Shown here: piece after piece, positions 6,916 to 8,808 of the stretch
Position numbering within the stretch: the first letter of the stretch is position 1
How the letters are laid out: each line of letters begins with the position of its first letter
Assembly: GCA_937895465.1 (NCBI GenBank)
Contig: CALAYY010000101.1
Span: 1-8,808 of the forward strand
Direction: 5' to 3'
Origin: an uncultured Clostridia bacterium
GTDB lineage: Bacteria > Bacillota > Clostridia > Christensenellales > DUVY01
DNA: 8,808 nucleotides
Translations under genes and position numbers: made by a program
Notes under the pieces: generated by a model
Told to the model about the DNA's origin: nothing
Databases searched by the model: none
What the model saw: only the letters and a program-made list of their open reading frames with translations

Positions 6916-6951
6916 TAATAATAGAAGGTGTTTATATAGTGCAAATCTCAC

Positions 6952-6965
6952 TGTCAATATTGACA
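6952..6965. promoter_or_regulatory. Perfect 14-bp palindrome upstream of the lon promoter (candidate operator)
   Basis: TGTCAATATTGACA reads the same on both strands and ends 5 nt before the -35 box of the proximal lon promoter. It lies downstream of the possible upstream promoter, so a bound protein could act as activator or repressor. It does not match the CIRCE element (TTAGCACTC-N9-GAGTGCTAA) or the CtsR direct-repeat box. I cannot name the regulator. Each half also resembles a -35 hexamer (TTGACA), which could be coincidental. Confidence 0.45.
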
Positions 6966-6970
6966 TTAAC

Positions 6971-6999
6971 TTGATAGGCATTTTATCTTATGTTATAAT
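6971..6999 (+). promoter_or_regulatory. Proximal lon promoter (sigma-A type)
   Basis: TTGATA (6971-6976) and TATAAT (6994-6999) are exactly 17 nt apart. The start would be near 7006, leaving only about 15 nt of leader, just enough for the AAGGAG ribosome binding site at 7010-7015. Confidence 0.65.
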
Positions 7000-7020
7000 A
7001 ATTAAAATTAAGGAGACATT

Positions 7021-8808
7021 ATGGCAGAATTTATACCTAACAATGATGAATTGCAAGAATCTGCAATTAATAATTATAAAATGCCGCGTATTTTCAAAAT
7101 GATTGCTTTGCGCGGATTAGTGATTTTCCCTCACATGAGTGTTAGGTTTGACATTGCCAGGGACAAATCTCTTTTTGCACTCAATAAAGCATTGGAAAAT
7201 GACGAGCAGATATTTTTGGTTACTCAAAAGCATGCTTCGCAAAATGACCCTGCTCCAAAAGATATATACCGTATAGGCACAATTTGCCGTATAAAACAGG
7301 TGCTGAAAATGCCTGGAGACACCTTAAGAGTTTTGGCAGAAGGTGTTGAGCGTGCAGAAATAGAAAGCTATCATAGTATTAAACCGTTTTTTGAAGTTGT
7401 CCTAAAGGAAATGCCTTCAGATAATTCAGATTCTTTACTTATAGAAGCAATGAAAAGAATAGCCAAAGAAAACTTTGACGAGTATTCACGCTATGATACC
7501 AAAATAGTAACGGACAATTTTTCACATATCAATATAGAAACAGAGCCAGAAAAATTTGTTTATGCTGTAGGACAATATATTTATACAAAAGAGTCAGATA
7601 GGCAGGAACTTCTTTCAATTAATAATTTGGACAAAAAGCTCCAGATGATAAGCGAATCTTTGGCTCAAGAGATAGAAGTATTAAAAATCAAGAAAAAGAT
7701 TGATAACCGTGTTCGTAAGCAAATGGATAAAAACCAAAAAGAATATTATCTTAGAGAACAGGCAAGGGCGATTCATGAAGAACTTGGGGACGGCGATGAG
7801 GATCTTTTTGACTATGTAAAAAAAGCAAAAGAGCTTAAGTTGCCGTCTGAGGCTATGGAGAAGGTGGAAAAAGAAGTAAAACGCCTTCAAAAGATGAGTT
7901 CAACTTCACCCGAAGCAGGTGTTTCACGCTCATATATAGAGTGGATTTTGGATATACCTTGGAACAAATCAACTGAAGATAATCTTGATTTGAAAAGAGC
8001 AAGAGAAATTCTTAATGAAGATCATTTTGGTTTAGACAAGGTCAAAGAAAGAATTTTGGAGTATCTTGCGGTTTTACACCTAACTAAGACACTAAGAGGC
8101 CCGATATTGTGCTTTGTAGGCCCGCCTGGAGTTGGTAAGACATCTATTGTTAAGTCAATTGCAAGAGCCTTAGGCAGAAACTTTATTTCTATGTCTTTGG
8201 GCGGCGTAAAAGATGAGGCGGAAATCCGCGGACACCGTCGTACTTATATCGGCGCAATCCCAGGCAGGATAATATACCATATGAAACAAGCAGGCACGGT
8301 CAATCCTGTATTTTTGTTTGATGAAATTGACAAGATGTCAAGCGACTTCAGAGGAGATCCAGCTTCAGCAATGCTTGAGGTTTTGGACCCTGAACAAAAT
8401 TTTCAATTTAGAGATCATTATCTGGAAATACCTTACGATCTTTCTAAGGTTATGTTTATTACAACAGCCAATAGCATGGACAGTATTCATCCTGCACTTA
8501 TAGATAGGATGGAAGTAATTCAACTCAGCGGCTATACCGAAGAAGAGAAGTTTAATATAGCAAATCAATTTTTGCTTCCTAAGCAAATGAAAAATCATGG
8601 ACTTGATAATACCAAAGTTGATATAGAAAAAGATGCAATGTATAAAGTTATCAACAACTATACAGGCGAATCAGGCGTGAGAAGCTTAGAGCGTGAAGTG
8701 GCAGAAATTTGCCGAAAAGTTGCTTTGGATATAGTAGAAAAAGGAAATGATGCCGAACACAAGATAACAAGCGAAAACCTTATTAATTATTTGGGTGTTC
8801 CCAAATAT
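7021..8808 (+). CDS. lon: ATP-dependent protease Lon, N-terminal 596 residues (runs off right edge)
   Basis: Lon is a cytoplasmic homohexamer that unfolds and degrades damaged and short-lived regulatory proteins. The N domain is recognisable at MIALRGLVIFPHM (residues 27-39). A linker helix follows (QKEYYLREQARAIHEELG at 239-256). The AAA+ module has Walker A GPPGVGKT (367-374), EIRGHRRTYIGAIPGRI (401-417), Walker B FLFDEIDKM (431-439), sensor-1 TTAN (481-484), a putative arginine finger in LIDRMEV (Arg497) and sensor-2 GESGVRSLER (549-558). The frame is open to the last base. The Ser-Lys protease domain, about 180-200 residues in the family, lies outside the window. ATG 7021 is chosen because AAGGAG sits 5 nt upstream; Met21 (7081) lacks such a site, although it would give a more standard N-terminus. 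Lon is often heat-inducible, but no CIRCE or CtsR box is seen here. Confidence 0.96.
   Translation, partial: MAEFIPNNDELQESAINNYKMPRIFKMIALRGLVIFPHMSVRFDIARDKSLFALNKALENDEQIFLVTQKHASQNDPAPKDIYRIGTICRIKQVLKMPGDTLRVLAEGVERAEIESYHSIKPFFEVVLKEMPSDNSDSLLIEAMKRIAKENFDEYSRYDTKIVTDNFSHINIETEPEKFVYAVGQYIYTKESDRQELLSINNLDKKLQMISESLAQEIEVLKIKKKIDNRVRKQMDKNQKEYYLREQARAIHEELGDGDEDLFDYVKKAKELKLPSEAMEKVEKEVKRLQKMSSTSPEAGVSRSYIEWILDIPWNKSTEDNLDLKRAREILNEDHFGLDKVKERILEYLAVLHLTKTLRGPILCFVGPPGVGKTSIVKSIARALGRNFISMSLGGVKDEAEIRGHRRTYIGAIPGRIIYHMKQAGTVNPVFLFDEIDKMSSDFRGDPASAMLEVLDPEQNFQFRDHYLEIPYDLSKVMFITTANSMDSIHPALIDRMEVIQLSGYTEEEKFNIANQFLLPKQMKNHGLDNTKVDIEKDAMYKVINNYTGESGVRSLEREVAEICRKVALDIVEKGNDAEHKITSENLINYLGVPKY

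Larger units (their letters stand above)
6667..7020. other. Divergent intergenic region between murA and lon
   Basis: This 354-nt stretch has no gene that I can support. The lon side (6888-7015) carries two promoter candidates, a palindrome and the lon RBS. The middle (about 6800-6845) is a set of A-tracts that should bend DNA. Two further inverted repeats are ACCAA-ATA-TTGGT (6771-6783) and CTATG-N7-CATAG (6744-6760). For murA I find only a weak minus-strand promoter, TTCATA (6750-6745) and TATACC (6727-6722) with 17-nt spacing, which gives a leader of about 50 nt. I would not rely on it. Confidence 0.6.

Noticed and set aside
6667..7020. CIRCE or CtsR heat-shock operator before lon
   Set aside because: No TTAGCACTC/GAGTGCTAA pair and no tandem GGTCAAA heptads are present. 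The isolated TTTTTGACA at 6885-6893 reads better as a -35 box.

Overview
The window comes from an AT-rich bacterial chromosome (roughly one third GC by eye). It has strong AAGGAG/GGAG-type ribosome binding sites and promoter boxes close to TTGACA/TATAAT. Together with the style of the housekeeping proteins, this suggests a low-GC Gram-positive lineage (Bacillota, probably a little-studied clostridial group). That assignment is an inference from base composition and protein flavour, not from a marker gene.

Layout: (1) 1-1359, minus strand, is a serine-biosynthesis operon: serC (phosphoserine aminotransferase, complete), then 24 nt downstream the first 89 codons of serA (3-phosphoglycerate dehydrogenase), which runs off the left edge. 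(2) 1360-1681 is a divergent intergenic region. It has up to three overlapping sigma-A-type promoters toward serC, one inverted repeat and one promoter toward the next gene. (3) 1682-5305, plus strand, is one very large gene. It encodes a 1207-residue, cysteine-free, acidic protein with a disordered Asp/Asn/Tyr-rich N-terminus and a long coiled coil built from a degenerate recurring motif. I do not recognise its family. (4) 5306-5400 is a convergent intergenic region with a bidirectional terminator and a second hairpin touching the next gene's stop codon. (5) 5401-6666, minus strand, is a complete MurA-type UDP-GlcNAc enolpyruvyl transferase with all key catalytic residues. (6) 6667-7020 is a divergent intergenic region with A-tracts, a good promoter for lon, a weaker upstream promoter and a perfect 14-bp palindrome just before the lon -35 box. 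(7) 7021-8808, plus strand, is the first 596 codons of ATP-dependent protease Lon (N domain and full AAA+ module). The proteolytic domain lies beyond the right edge.

Four of the five genes are housekeeping functions: serine synthesis, first committed step of peptidoglycan synthesis, protein quality control. They form no common pathway, and each unit has its own promoters or terminator. The window shows no mobile element, CRISPR array, tRNA, rRNA or phage gene. The main novelty candidate is the 1207-residue coiled-coil protein, which looks like a structural or scaffolding protein standing alone as a single-gene transcription unit among core genes.
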